A DNA stretch of 64,000 bases. Origin: Massilia frigida. GTDB taxonomy: Bacteria > Pseudomonadota > Gammaproteobacteria > Burkholderiales > Burkholderiaceae_D. The notes beneath the pieces are model-generated. The model saw only the letters and a list, made by a program, of their open reading frames with translations. It was not told where the DNA came from and did no database searches. Made by a program: the position numbers and the translations under genes. Below are positions 26,997-36,824 of the stretch, piece by piece; positions within the stretch are counted from its first letter, which is position 1, and each line of letters begins with the position of its first letter. The stretch lies in assembly GCF_011682175.1 (NCBI RefSeq), contig NZ_WHJG01000025.1, positions 49,332-113,331 on the forward strand, in the 5' to 3' direction.

Positions 26997-27535
26997 TGCG
27001 CCGCCACGCACTGCGCATGCGAGCGCTGGCGATCTGCCCAGACGCCGTAGCAACGCTTGTTCGGGCGCCCATCTACCAGCGTCGAGCAGTCGTAGCCGGC
27101 GGCGAACCGATACATCAGGATCGCATCGCACGCGGCCCGGTAATCGCCAGCCGCGAGGCGGCGAGTCAGGGTCGACGGCCCGGTGATCCTGCCCGCCTTG
27201 TCGACGGAGTAGCAGAAGTTTGTCGGGCCGATGTTGTAGGCCAGATCGACGTACACGTCGTATTCGGCCTGGCTCAGCGGCGCGCGCACGCAGTCCTTGA
27301 CCGCGCCCTCATAGGTCCGGACGTCGAGCAGCGCGCGCTGGGCGGCCTTGACCGGCGTGGTGCGGTCGCCCATCTTCACGCCGCCAGTGGTGCCGAAGCC
27401 GAGGGTGGGCGCGTCGCCCTTCGTGGGGATGATCACGCCGTCGGTGTATCCCTCGCGGGTGAGGAGGCCCACGAATGCGCCAGCGCTCAGCACCAGGCCG
27501 GCGATGCCCATGCGGATTCTATTTGTCGTTGCCAT
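26993..27535 (-). CDS. GH24-type SAR endolysin (phage lysozyme)
   Basis: A 180-residue protein that cuts peptidoglycan between MurNAc and GlcNAc. The N-terminus is a weakly hydrophobic Gly/Ala-rich signal-anchor (MGIAGLVLSAGAFVGLL) directly before the catalytic Glu of TREGYTDG; GDAPTLGFGTT supplies the rest of the lysozyme active site. The SAR layout means export by Sec and activation when released from the membrane. ATG 27535 is chosen over an upstream start without an anchor. It overlaps the holin-like gene by 17 bases. Confidence 0.9.
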   Translation of the reverse strand: MATTNRIRMGIAGLVLSAGAFVGLLTREGYTDGVIIPTKGDAPTLGFGTTGGVKMGDRTTPVKAAQRALLDVRTYEGAVKDCVRAPLSQAEYDVYVDLAYNIGPTNFCYSVDKAGRITGPSTLTRRLAAGDYRAACDAILMYRFAAGYDCSTLVDGRPNKRCYGVWADRQRSHAQCVAAQ

Positions 27536-27740
27536 GCAATTCCTTCTGCGCCATGATGCGCGAGACATTTGCGAAAACGGAGACCGCCGCAGCGGTGCCG
27601 GCGAAGACGCCGTTCGGCATGCCGTCCGGCTTCCAGATGGCCACAGCCACCTCGGCCGCGCCGAACAGGGTCGCGGCTACGTTGAACTTCACGCTCCAGG
27701 CCTTGTGCAGCACCGCGCGCCAGTCTTCGATGAGGGTCAT
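27519..27740 (-). CDS. phage holin-like membrane protein
   Basis: A 73-residue protein starting at ATG 27740, with GGAG six bases upstream. It has two hydrophobic segments (about residues 18-34 and 42-62) between charged ends (MTLIEDWR, KELHGNDK). Size, topology and place directly before the endolysin fit a small holin or pinholin. Confidence 0.75.
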   Translation of the reverse strand: MTLIEDWRAVLHKAWSVKFNVAATLFGAAEVAVAIWKPDGMPNGVFAGTAAAVSVFANVSRIMAQKELHGNDK

Positions 27741-28051
27741 TTGCCGCTCCAAAATCCGTTACCCTTCGCCCCGGTTGCGCCGGGTTCGCCTTGCTGCCCC
27801 TTCGTTCCGGGCTCGCCTTTCTTGCCCGTGCCGCCGTCACTGCCAGCGCGGCCCCGGTCGCCTGTGTCGCCCTTCTCGCCCACGCCGGTTGCGCCGGCCG
27901 GGCCTTCCACTCCCTGGGCGCCAGTCTTGCCTGGCGGCCCGTGCACTACTTTCGCTGGGTAGAGAACCGCCACAAGGATCAGCACTGCGGCAACACCGAT
28001 AAAAATGCGCAGCACCCAATAAAATGACGTCGACCACTTTTTCGCGCTCAT
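27737..28051 (-). CDS. membrane-anchored collagen-like protein in lysis cassette
   Basis: A 104-residue protein. A short basic start (MSAKKW) and one membrane segment (FIGVAAVLILVAVLY) are followed by a run of about 15 Gly-X-Y triplets (GPPGKTGAQGVEGPAGATG and on) to the C-terminus. Gly-X-Y repeats form collagen-type triple helices; in phages they usually occur in fibres. Here the gene overlaps both neighbours by ATGA, in the middle of the lysis genes. A trimeric, membrane-bound rod facing the periplasm is inferred. The function is unknown. Confidence 0.8.
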   Translation of the reverse strand: MSAKKWSTSFYWVLRIFIGVAAVLILVAVLYPAKVVHGPPGKTGAQGVEGPAGATGVGEKGDTGDRGRAGSDGGTGKKGEPGTKGQQGEPGATGAKGNGFWSGK

Positions 28052-28326
28052 CGAATGTGCCCTCCAACTACCTTGTCGAAAATCCAGTACGCCATGCCCA
28101 TGACCGCCGTGCCGAGCGTCATCACGCCCCACTTGAGCGCCTTCGTTCGCTCGTCCTCCAGCGCGTCGATCTTGTCGTTCGCTTCTTTAATGTCGGCGTT
28201 AGCCTTGTCGGTCACGCGCTTGAGGTCAGCTTCCGCCTCACGCTTGTTCTCTTCGATTTCGCGCTGCAATAGCGCTTGCCCATGGATCAGCAGGGCGATC
28301 TGTACTTCGGTTGATGTTTGGGTCAT
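28048..28326 (-). CDS. coiled-coil membrane protein, XhlA-like (holin accessory)
   Basis: A 92-residue protein. A long Lys/Glu-rich coiled coil (residues about 18-62) is followed by one C-terminal membrane segment (VMTLGTAVMGMAYWIFDKVV). This is the XhlA/hemolysin layout found next to phage holins. It is the first lysis gene after the terminator at 28392-28413 and overlaps the collagen-like gene by four bases. Confidence 0.68.
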   Translation of the reverse strand: MTQTSTEVQIALLIHGQALLQREIEENKREAEADLKRVTDKANADIKEANDKIDALEDERTKALKWGVMTLGTAVMGMAYWIFDKVVGGHIR

Positions 28327-28391
28327 TGGCTTCTCTATGCGGTCGTGCGCGGCGGCCAGGCGGAAAGCGCGGTGATGCCGGTGAACCGGCG

Positions 28392-28413
28392 AAAAAAAAC
28401 CACCCGAAGGTGG
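28392..28413 (-). terminator. terminator between tail and lysis genes
   Basis: CCACC-TTCG-GGTGG hairpin followed by eight T on the minus strand (28399-28392). It lies inside the late operon and would need read-through for lysis gene expression. Confidence 0.8.
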
Positions 28414-28435
28414 CCAGAGATGGAGCGCGCGCGAA

Positions 28436-28912
28436 TCAGTCGATCGCGGCGGCAGTGATGAACAGCGCGTCGATGTCAGCGGGCGTCAGCCCCAGCACCT
28501 GGCGGATACCTTCGACCAGCGGGTGGTCGCGCCTCACGTTCTGCGCGTATTCAAGGTAGGCGCGCGCCTGCTCGCCGTCGATGCCTGGCATCGCGTCGAC
28601 GTAGGACTTCACCGCCGCCATGTGGCCAGCTGCGATCAGCGCGAGGCGCGCATTCAGCATGGGCACCGACGGCGGGACGCCTTGGATTACCTTCCAGGCT
28701 GTTTGCCATTTCCCGTCTACCTTTTTGATCCCGTCACGCATCGCTTGCTGATAACCGATCGTTGCAGGCGGGGCGATGTATTCGACCCATTCGGCGTCGT
28801 CAGGCGTCCAGTCGACAGCAAAGGACGTGTGTGGGTAGTCCGATTTATAAGCTTCTTCCGTTACGACCTGGCCGGCTTCTTTGTAGCGCAATTCTCTAAT
28901 TGGGTTAAGCAT
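28436..28912 (-). CDS. hypothetical tail-fibre-associated protein
   Basis: A 158-residue protein directly after the distal fibre gene, where many phages encode a fibre assembly chaperone. It has an N-terminal beta region (residues 1-50) and a helical C-terminal half (MLNARLALIAAGHMAAVKSY). I see no defining tail-fibre-assembly motif, so the role is from position only. Confidence 0.55.
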   Translation of the reverse strand: MLNPIRELRYKEAGQVVTEEAYKSDYPHTSFAVDWTPDDAEWVEYIAPPATIGYQQAMRDGIKKVDGKWQTAWKVIQGVPPSVPMLNARLALIAAGHMAAVKSYVDAMPGIDGEQARAYLEYAQNVRRDHPLVEGIRQVLGLTPADIDALFITAAAID

Positions 28913-28920
28913 GATTTCCC

Positions 28921-29565
28921 TTATTGTAAATAGCTGATCGTGACGTATCCATCGGTCGCGACGCTGATGGAATATCCTTGGCCTGGGGTAACAGAAATGT
29001 TGCTAACCGTGGCTGGGCTTGCAATGCCGCCTGTGCCGCCGACGAACGTTTGGCCGAATGCTGTTGTGGAGCCGCCTGTGGTTGCCGCGTACGGGACGTC
29101 CCAGATCAGGGCGAAATACCCGCTTCGCGAAACAGCCCCGGATGTGTTTCCGTCCTCCGCCGCCCACCTTGCACTATTCGACACAAACCCCGTAGGCGAC
29201 GCGTACGATTGCGGATAAACGCCGTATGTCGCACTCGGCGTGGTCCATTGGGATATCGCACACCCGTTATATGTGGACGCCCCCGAGTTTATTGAAGCTA
29301 CTGCTGAATTTGCGTACGAGACAAGAGTGCTCCAGTCCCCATATCCCGACGACGGGCCTGGTCCTCCAGAAGTTTGAAGAATCGTAATCAGAACGTTCCG
29401 GGTGTACACGGCAGTGGTGCCTGCAGGCGTGCCCGTCCCGCCGCGCGCTGTCAGCGATTCCACCTTTGTTGTTGTGGCCGGGGCCGTCCATGTGGTAGAC
29501 GCATTAAAAGTTTGGGTGACTAGCCGCCGCCCTCCAGCCGCAGCAAGTAATGGAAGCAGGCTCAC
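28921..29565 (-). CDS. tail fibre/tip protein
   Basis: A 214-residue protein read from GTG 29565, whose GTGA overlaps the stop of the preceding tail gene. Gly/Ser/Thr/Tyr-rich beta sequence dominates (FNASTTWTAPATTTKVESLT, then GGTGGIASPATVSNISVTPG), typical of receptor-binding tips of tail fibres. It is likely host-range determining. The longer upstream frame is not coding here because it runs through the neighbouring gene. Confidence 0.68.
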   Translation of the reverse strand: MSLLPLLAAAGGRRLVTQTFNASTTWTAPATTTKVESLTARGGTGTPAGTTAVYTRNVLITILQTSGGPGPSSGYGDWSTLVSYANSAVASINSGASTYNGCAISQWTTPSATYGVYPQSYASPTGFVSNSARWAAEDGNTSGAVSRSGYFALIWDVPYAATTGGSTTAFGQTFVGGTGGIASPATVSNISVTPGQGYSISVATDGYVTISYLQ

Positions 29566-30371
29566 CGCACGATCCTCCCGAACACCTGCGTGCTTCCCGT
29601 GCGGGTCCACAGAATGATAAAGTCGGTGCCGCCGGTTTGCAGCGTTGCGCCTGCATACGAGAATGCAGTGGTGTATGTCCCGTCGTAGCGAATCCAGTTG
29701 ATATAGGCCGGCCACGTAATAGTTGCCTGGCCCAAGTTCACGCCTTCGATCATTAATTCCGCATGCGTTCCCGCAGCCGGCCAGTTGCTGATAGTTAATG
29801 TCTTGGAACCTGTTCCCGGGGCCCACCGCTGATGGACGCCGCTGGCATAGTCCAGCGCCACCGCCGCGCCTGCGTCGTAGTAGCTTTTGGGGCGGAGGTC
29901 GGTATCGCTGAGCAATGCGATGGTCCCCCCGGTCGCCGGCACGGTCAACGGGATAACGGTGCCCGTTGGAATCAGCGTGTCGCACTCGAAGCGCACCTGC
30001 TTTGACGCGTCAACACTTCCTTTCGCGATAGAATTCGAGTCAACAAATGCTACGGCACTGCTAGCCGTGAGCGCGCTTCCTGCGGCGGCAATAGAGAAGT
30101 CGCGAGCTTGATTCTTATAATTCTCAGAAGAATCTGCCGCAGTGAAAGCATTGTTTTTATAGTTGAGAGCGTTATCGCGCGCTGTCTCGGCCGCTGTCTT
30201 TGCCGCATTGGCGCTGATGGCGGCATCGCTAGCGAGCCCCTGCTTTGTGGTCAGGTCGGTGGCGAGCGCGTTGATCTCCGTGGTGAAGAGAGGAATCCGC
30301 GTGCCGAAATAGGTATCGACCTCGGCGCGAAAGGTGGCAGAGGTCCGATCAAGCGGTGGAATTGGCGTCAT
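29562..30371 (-). CDS. tail fibre/collar protein
   Basis: A 269-residue protein. The N-terminal 100 residues are Ala-rich helical repeats (AAISANAAKTAAETARDNAL) likely to form a trimeric coiled coil; the C-terminal part is beta-rich and ends TRTGSTQVFGRIVR. This build fits a fibre shaft. It overlaps both neighbours by four bases. Confidence 0.7.
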   Translation of the reverse strand: MTPIPPLDRTSATFRAEVDTYFGTRIPLFTTEINALATDLTTKQGLASDAAISANAAKTAAETARDNALNYKNNAFTAADSSENYKNQARDFSIAAAGSALTASSAVAFVDSNSIAKGSVDASKQVRFECDTLIPTGTVIPLTVPATGGTIALLSDTDLRPKSYYDAGAAVALDYASGVHQRWAPGTGSKTLTISNWPAAGTHAELMIEGVNLGQATITWPAYINWIRYDGTYTTAFSYAGATLQTGGTDFIILWTRTGSTQVFGRIVR

Positions 30372-31282
30372 TGCGATAGTCCTTCAATTTCGAGGTTGCA
30401 GAGGTGGTACAGCGGGTAGGCGACGACCATGGAAAAATCTTTGTAAAAGCCGTAGATGATGAGCGGCTCGAAACCCACCTGGTCCACGCCGATGTAAATG
30501 CACGGGATCGCACGCAGCGCAGCGAACGCGCGAAAAATCTTGTTGAAATCGGCGGCCGGGGTGAGCACTTGGAGATTGCAGCGCTTGCTGAACGCACCTT
30601 CGATCACATCGAAATTTCCGAAGCGATCTTTCTCTTTTTTGCTGTAGTCGATGATGCCGGCGGTGGCGCCCATTGCCGCGCGCCCAGCCGTCATTACCTG
30701 GCCGACCTGGAGCACGCCGACCGATACCGGGGTGGTGCTCGTGACCGTGACTGTTAATTCGCAGCTCGCGTAGTGCTGTGGCAGGTCCGTCAGCACGAAG
30801 TCGCTCAGCTGCTCGAAGTCCAGGAAAAACCAGTCGTAGACACTTGTGATGATCGTGCCGTCGAGGTTCACAGTGCGGCTGTACACGGTCGTGCCGCCCG
30901 GCGCGTCCTTGAGCGTGATATCCGCCTGGCGCCCGACCAGTTCCAGCATGCCCAGGCCTGAGATACCGCCCGGCCGCAGGACGACGGTGATCGTCGTCGC
31001 CGCAGTGGTGTCCGTGCCGATCTTCCGGTCGAACATCGCCCACCTGTTTGTCGGGCCAGCTGGTAGCCAGTTCGTCGGGTCGCTTTCCGGCGCCGTCGCC
31101 GTGGCGCCCGCAATGGCGCGCTCGTACTTCATGTGCGTGGACGTTCGGATCACGACCGCCCCGGCCGCGTAGGCTGTGGCCGCGTTCCAGGCTACCTCCC
31201 CGGCGGCCGGCTCGGCCACCGTGCTGCTGGTCAGCATCGCCGCCGTGATCGTGGTCGGCTTGATGACTTTCATACCGCTCAT
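30368..31282 (-). CDS. phage tail protein downstream of tape measure
   Basis: A 304-residue protein with beta-sandwich-like sequence and aromatic patches (RWAMFDRKIGT, YDWFFLDFEQL). It begins four bases inside the tape-measure stop. Proteins in this place form the distal tail or baseplate. I recognise no named domain. Confidence 0.65.
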   Translation of the reverse strand: MSGMKVIKPTTITAAMLTSSTVAEPAAGEVAWNAATAYAAGAVVIRTSTHMKYERAIAGATATAPESDPTNWLPAGPTNRWAMFDRKIGTDTTAATTITVVLRPGGISGLGMLELVGRQADITLKDAPGGTTVYSRTVNLDGTIITSVYDWFFLDFEQLSDFVLTDLPQHYASCELTVTVTSTTPVSVGVLQVGQVMTAGRAAMGATAGIIDYSKKEKDRFGNFDVIEGAFSKRCNLQVLTPAADFNKIFRAFAALRAIPCIYIGVDQVGFEPLIIYGFYKDFSMVVAYPLYHLCNLEIEGLSQ

Positions 31283-34200
31283 GCATCCTCCGTTTGCAAT
31301 TTATCGTCCTTGATGACGCGTTTAAGCATGCGGGCCATTTCGGCGCTGCTCAGTGCGATTGATACGACCTCAGCGCGCAGGCCTGCCATTTCAGCGCTGG
31401 CCTGCTGCTGAGAGGCCGCCGATGCATCCGCTGACGCTGGCCGGTTGATCATCTGCATCAGCGCGCGGTTGTCGGCGGCCGGGATCACGCGCTCGCCTTC
31501 GTGCGCCTGGATCACCATGTCGGCCGGGAGGTAGTTGGTGCCCACGGCCAGGCTCGGCAGCGTCAGCCCGAACTTCGCCGCGAGGATGGCGCCGGTGGCA
31601 TCGAGGCTGGCGGCGGTGCGCGCGCGGATGCGTTGCAGGTCGAGCAGCGACGTGGCGTTCGCTTCGGCCAGCTCGATCAGCTTCTGCGAGATCGAGGGCA
31701 GCAGCTTCGCCGCGTCCTGGTTGCCCGACTGCGCCTGCGCGGTCCTGGTGGCGAATTCCGCCTGCACGCTGGCCAGGGTGGACGCGCCGTCGCCGGCGGC
31801 AAGCCCGCGAATGCGCTTCACCTCGTCGAAGATCGAATCCGTGACCGACTGCCAAGCGTCCCTCATCTGCTCGGCAGCGCGCTTCGCATCGTCGGCCAGC
31901 TGCTCCTGGATGCGCCGGTAGTCCTCACCGTCCCGCAGCAGCTTCGCCTGCCGATCTCGTTCGTCCTGGTCGGCTTTGTCCTTCGCCAACTTGTCGGCTT
32001 CCAGTCCCTTGAGTTTGTCGTACAGCGCCAAGGTGCTGGCGTCCATGCCCTTGGTCTCCAGCTTGCGCACTTCCGCCGCCGTCATCCCGGCCTTGAGCAT
32101 GGTGTCGATCTGGTCCTGGTAGCCCTTGTTGGTCGATGCCAGCTTGTCCGCAGCATCCTTCGCGGCCGTGGCCGAAGCCGCCGCCGTCTGATACCCTTTT
32201 AGCAGGTCGTAAAGCGCCACGGTGGTCGCGTCCATGCCAGCGATTTCCAGCTTGCGGACGTCTTCGACCTTCATCGTCGAGCGCACGAACACGTCGATTT
32301 GATCCTGATAGCTCTTGTTGGTAGCTCTCAGGGTTTCGGCGGCGTTGGCCGCTGCAACGTTCGTCGAGTTCGCGATCTGCCCATTCTGGACGTTGTCGAA
32401 CAAGTCCCGGTTGCTGGGGTCGAGGGCGTCGCGCTGCTTGTTCACTTGCTGTTGGCGGTACTCCTCCGGGGTCATGCGCAGCTGGTCGAACTGATCTTGC
32501 AGGCCCGCGCGCTCACTTGCAATATCAGCCAGCGAGCGGACCGCAGTCGCTGCCACTTCCATCGCTGGGTTCAGCTGCGCAAATGCCTCCTGAATATTCA
32601 TCAGACCAGCGAAGGTTTTTGCGCCCTTCTCGGTTGTGAGGTCGAGCCCGAGAGCGAGAGTCTTGAATTCGTCCCGCGTCTTCGGCGCTGTAATCTCCAG
32701 CGATGCAAACGCCGCGTCCACCGTCTTGCCCAACGCGGCCATGCGCTCGGCTTCGGTCTGGTAGTTCTGGCTAAAGAACGAGATGCCCTTGCTGAAATTG
32801 TCGATCCCACCGGACAGCTCGACCAGCTTCTCGCGCGCCGTGAGCGAACCGATGCCGACTGCGCCAAAGGTCTTGCCGATGCTTGCCAGGCCGGCGTCGA
32901 CCACCGCGTAATTGATGGCGATGCGTTGCAGTGCATCGCCGGCCTTCTCGCCCTTGGCGGTCAGGGTGTCGAGGGTCGGAATCAAGAGCTTGGCCAGATC
33001 GTTCCCGATGTCGCCAAATAGCCCGGTAATCAGCTCCTGATTTTTCGCTTCGTCGCCGGTCAGGGTGAGCTTGATCGCCTTCGTGTACTTGTCGATCTGC
33101 GACGCCTCGATGCCCATCTGCGCGCCAAAGCCCTTGACGGCGGTCATCAGGTTCTTGATCGTGTCGTCGAATGTGCTTTCGCCTGCCGCGTCGAGCGCGC
33201 CGTCCTTCGTGTAATTCTTGTCCTTTCGGAACAAGCCGCCTTTTTCAAGAATATTCTGGAACGTCTTGCCGTCGAATCCGGAGGCGCCGAACGTGCCCTC
33301 GATACCGAAATCCTTCACCTCCGGATTCTTGCGACCGAAGAGGCGCGACACCGTTGAGGCACCCGAAAACATATTGGCCATGGTGTCGTTCATGCCCAGC
33401 TTTTGCAGACCTTTGTTCAGGTTCAGCATCGGGGCGTTGAACGGGATTTTGGTCGCGCTGGTCGTGCCATTCTGCGCGTCCCACCCCTGCTTGTAGAGAG
33501 CATTTGACATGGCCATGCCGGCTGCGATCCAGCCCGCAATTGGAATTGCTCCAGCCGCGCCTACGCCACCACCTGCCCCCACAGTAGCGGTACCGCCAAC
33601 ACCAACGGCAGAAGACCCGACCCCGGCAGTCAGCGCGCCAGCACTCGCACCGATCCCGCCAAAGCCCGTGCCGATCACCGTCGTGCTCGCGCCGACTGCC
33701 GACGCTCCGGCGCCAGTAGCCGCCGCACCGGCGCCGATCGAGGACGCAGCGGCCGCAGCTCCGCCGAATCCCTCGAAAAGCTTCTTGCCCATGTCGAGCA
33801 TGCCGGACCCGTTGGACGATCCTTTTGTGAACGCTTCGTAGATGGATTGCCCCATGCTGAGAAGCCCGGACCCGCCCGATCCGCCGGAGCTGCCGCCGTT
33901 GACCACGCTGCCGACGACTTGCACGATCAGCGGCTTAATGAACATTTTGTAGATTTGATCGGCGACGCTGGTCTTGAACGTCGTGACCAGGGATTTCGTG
34001 AACGACTTCCAGCCATCCTTGCCGTTGTTCAGCATGTCGGCAAAGCCGTTGCGGAAGATGTCGTCGTACTGCTGAACGGACTTGCGCCATTCATCCATCG
34101 CCGGCTTGCCAGACTGGTTTTTATACCAAGTATCGAACTTGGATTGCAGTAATTTTTGTGCCTCAAGGCCGTCTTCGCACAGCTCGATCTTCTTCCGCCA

Positions 34201-36804
34201 CTTTTCTGCTTCTAGTTCGATTAGTTCGGCGGCGCGCGCCCGTTCGTCGACAATTGATTCGGCGGCAAAGCGGGCATTTTCTTCGTCCAGTTGAGCGGCG
34301 TAGCCCAGGGCTTTGGTTTGCGCAAGCGTGGCCTTTTCTTCCAGCGTGCGCGCCCTCGCCGATTCGGTCATCTGGTCGATCATCTGCTGGGTGACTGGCA
34401 GATTAGCCTTTTGCATGTCGGCTAATTTCTTTTGCAGCTCGGCTTCATTGCGTAGGCCAACAGCCGCCAGGTCGCGCGCGTCGGCGCCTTTCCCGTACAG
34501 CGCATACTCGGAGGCAAGCGCCGCAGCGGACGCCTGGCGCGCAAGAGTGTTCTGCTTGATATATTCCGCAGTGCCCTTTTCCGCAGCCTGGAGCTTGAGC
34601 TTCTGTTCTGTCACAGCCAGCTCGGCCAGCGATGCCTTTGTGGCAGCGACCTGCGCGGCTGTCAGCTTGAGCTTGCCCGATGCCAGTTCGAGATCGAGCT
34701 TGATGCCGAGCTTCTGGCTTTCGGACACGGCTTCGCTGGTCAGCAGCTCCAGCTTATTGGCGTCGATTTTCGACTGAATCGCTTGGCCAAGGTTCGCATA
34801 TTCGCTTGCCTGCTTGCTCGCTGCGGCTGCCGCAGCGGTCGCTGCTGAAGCGCCGGCCTTCTGTCCTTCAGCATTCTTCTCGATCGTCTTTTCAAGCGCG
34901 ATCAGAGTCTCAATCTGCGCGGTGCGCTCTTTTTTCTGCTCGTCGGTCAGCTTCGACTTTCCAGTGGCAAGTTCGCGCGTAAATTCGAGCGCCAGCTTCT
35001 GGCCGTCGCTGAGCCTGGCGCCGCCGTCGGCTTCTGCCTTGAGCAGGGCGATGCGCTCGATCATTGAAGCGGACAGCGTTTTGTATGCGGCGGCCTGCTC
35101 CCTGACTTCGGCGGCCCTCTTGATCACGTCCTTGGCTGAGTCCGCAGTCTTCAACTCGGGTGCCTTGAGCTGCACCTCGTCCGGGAACATCTTTTGGCCC
35201 CATGCCATCTTGATGGCCGAGACGTTGGCGCGCGCGTACTCCACGATCTTGTCGCCGGCCTTGGAGATCCGGGCCATCGCGTTGTCCCAAATCTCCCCAG
35301 CGCTTGCGGCGGCCGCGCTGAAGTCGCCCTTGATCAAATTGCCAATTACCTTGACCACGCCTTCAAAGGAGATCGCCAAGAGGCCGAACGTGGCCTTGAC
35401 CGATTCGACGACGATATCGACGACGGTCTTTAGCCCGTAAAACAAGGTGGTGAACCCGGCCATGGTGCCGCGAAATGCCTGCACGACCACGGGCCAGCCT
35501 TCCTTGAAGAAATCGGCCAGGTTGGTGAGCGCCGGCATGATGTTGTCGGCGATCGCGCGCTTGAAGCCCTGCGACGTGTTGTCTAGCTCGACATTGAATT
35601 CGGCCATGACGGAGGCATAGCGCGCCAGTTCTGCCTGCTGTGTACCGCCGATCAGCAGGCCGTATTCGCGCTGGCGTTCAGTCACCGCAGCCAGCTTTTC
35701 GGCGGTCACGCCCAGCGCGGCGTCGATCTTTTCCGACGAGCCGAAGCCCAGCGCGGCGGCGACGGCATTGCGCTCCAGGCCCGATGTGTATTTCGCAAGC
35801 TCGGCCTGGACGTTGACCAGAACATCCCGCATCGGCAGGAGATTGCCGGCGGCGTCCTTGTACTTCACGCCGAGCGCGTCGAGTTCGTCGCTGTTCGCCT
35901 TGATGGCCGCGCCGGCTTCGCGAAAGGTATCGACATAATCGATCTTGGACACGCCAAGCCCGGCCAGGGCGGCCACCAGTCCGGACGCTTCGTTCGCGCT
36001 CAGGCGGAAGTTCTTTTGCAGGTCGACCACTTCCTTGTTGGCGGCGGCCAGGGCGTCGATGTTCGCACTTTTGTAGCTGTCGCCGGTCAGCAGGCCGGCG
36101 GCGAAGTCGATGGTCTTGTAGGCGGCGTACGTCGCGCCCAGCACAGCCGCCGAGATGCCGATTGCGGCGGCGGCGCCGGCGATGATCAGTTTTGTCTTGA
36201 TAAAGTCGGTCATGTGCTCGAAAGCGACCTTGGCCGCCGCTACGCCGCCGCCGACTGCTGTGCCGACAGCGTAAGCAGCCGCCTCGTGCCAGTTTTTCAG
36301 GCTTTGAATCGCCTCGTCCGGGACAATCAGCTGATCGCTGTCGAGCCGCATTGCCGCGATCTGCTGCTGCGCGGTTGTGGCGGCGGCGCCGGCGATGGCA
36401 AACAGGCTCTTGGTTTGCTCCAGCCCGGTGGCGAACGTCTCGGCGCGGTTTTTTTCCGCTGCGGTCAAGGCCTCGATTTGCGCGAGGAAGGGTTTCACCG
36501 ATTCCGGCGTGGCCTTGGAATTCGCCAACGACGCGTAGTAGGCGGCGCTGGCCTTCGACCCTTCCGCCATCGCGGCTTGCGTGGTTGCTACGGCGTCGGC
36601 GAGGCTCTTGGAAGCTGCCTGTACCCTGACGGCGGCCGCATCGCCACCGGCGCCGATCTTGGCGAACGCGCTATCACCCTTCCCGAGGTTGTCGAGATTG
36701 CGCCCGGTCTTTGCCGCAGCGTCATCGATTTTGCGTAAGCCAGTCTCGACGCCATCGGCATCGACAGCAACCTTAATCGTCGCGGTGTTCGTGATTTCTG
36801 ACAT
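31279..36804 (-). CDS. tail tape measure protein
   Basis: At 1841 residues it is by far the largest gene. Long Ala/Lys/Glu-rich coiled coils (about 1-200 and 560-960) surround hydrophobic segments near 200-240 and a Gly/Ala-rich, membrane-active-looking region near 1000-1100. The C-terminus has two near-identical repeats (VRKLEIAGMD and VRKLETKGMD contexts) and ends with AHEGERVIPAADNR. Tape-measure length sets tail length; by the usual rule of about 1.5 angstrom per residue this is a long siphovirus tail. Confidence 0.93.
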   Translation of the reverse strand: MSEITNTATIKVAVDADGVETGLRKIDDAAAKTGRNLDNLGKGDSAFAKIGAGGDAAAVRVQAASKSLADAVATTQAAMAEGSKASAAYYASLANSKATPESVKPFLAQIEALTAAEKNRAETFATGLEQTKSLFAIAGAAATTAQQQIAAMRLDSDQLIVPDEAIQSLKNWHEAAAYAVGTAVGGGVAAAKVAFEHMTDFIKTKLIIAGAAAAIGISAAVLGATYAAYKTIDFAAGLLTGDSYKSANIDALAAANKEVVDLQKNFRLSANEASGLVAALAGLGVSKIDYVDTFREAGAAIKANSDELDALGVKYKDAAGNLLPMRDVLVNVQAELAKYTSGLERNAVAAALGFGSSEKIDAALGVTAEKLAAVTERQREYGLLIGGTQQAELARYASVMAEFNVELDNTSQGFKRAIADNIMPALTNLADFFKEGWPVVVQAFRGTMAGFTTLFYGLKTVVDIVVESVKATFGLLAISFEGVVKVIGNLIKGDFSAAAASAGEIWDNAMARISKAGDKIVEYARANVSAIKMAWGQKMFPDEVQLKAPELKTADSAKDVIKRAAEVREQAAAYKTLSASMIERIALLKAEADGGARLSDGQKLALEFTRELATGKSKLTDEQKKERTAQIETLIALEKTIEKNAEGQKAGASAATAAAAAASKQASEYANLGQAIQSKIDANKLELLTSEAVSESQKLGIKLDLELASGKLKLTAAQVAATKASLAELAVTEQKLKLQAAEKGTAEYIKQNTLARQASAAALASEYALYGKGADARDLAAVGLRNEAELQKKLADMQKANLPVTQQMIDQMTESARARTLEEKATLAQTKALGYAAQLDEENARFAAESIVDERARAAELIELEAEKWRKKIELCEDGLEAQKLLQSKFDTWYKNQSGKPAMDEWRKSVQQYDDIFRNGFADMLNNGKDGWKSFTKSLVTTFKTSVADQIYKMFIKPLIVQVVGSVVNGGSSGGSGGSGLLSMGQSIYEAFTKGSSNGSGMLDMGKKLFEGFGGAAAAASSIGAGAAATGAGASAVGASTTVIGTGFGGIGASAGALTAGVGSSAVGVGGTATVGAGGGVGAAGAIPIAGWIAAGMAMSNALYKQGWDAQNGTTSATKIPFNAPMLNLNKGLQKLGMNDTMANMFSGASTVSRLFGRKNPEVKDFGIEGTFGASGFDGKTFQNILEKGGLFRKDKNYTKDGALDAAGESTFDDTIKNLMTAVKGFGAQMGIEASQIDKYTKAIKLTLTGDEAKNQELITGLFGDIGNDLAKLLIPTLDTLTAKGEKAGDALQRIAINYAVVDAGLASIGKTFGAVGIGSLTAREKLVELSGGIDNFSKGISFFSQNYQTEAERMAALGKTVDAAFASLEITAPKTRDEFKTLALGLDLTTEKGAKTFAGLMNIQEAFAQLNPAMEVAATAVRSLADIASERAGLQDQFDQLRMTPEEYRQQQVNKQRDALDPSNRDLFDNVQNGQIANSTNVAAANAAETLRATNKSYQDQIDVFVRSTMKVEDVRKLEIAGMDATTVALYDLLKGYQTAAASATAAKDAADKLASTNKGYQDQIDTMLKAGMTAAEVRKLETKGMDASTLALYDKLKGLEADKLAKDKADQDERDRQAKLLRDGEDYRRIQEQLADDAKRAAEQMRDAWQSVTDSIFDEVKRIRGLAAGDGASTLASVQAEFATRTAQAQSGNQDAAKLLPSISQKLIELAEANATSLLDLQRIRARTAASLDATGAILAAKFGLTLPSLAVGTNYLPADMVIQAHEGERVIPAADNRALMQMINRPASADASAASQQQASAEMAGLRAEVVSIALSSAEMARMLKRVIKDDKLQTEDA

Positions 36805-36824
36805 TGGCCGGCCTAAAATTAGAA

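Noticed and set aside
28921..29985. Longer version of the distal tail fibre gene starting at 29985
   Set aside because: The extra part is Arg-rich and overlaps the preceding tail gene; GTG 29565 with GTGA overlap is a better start.
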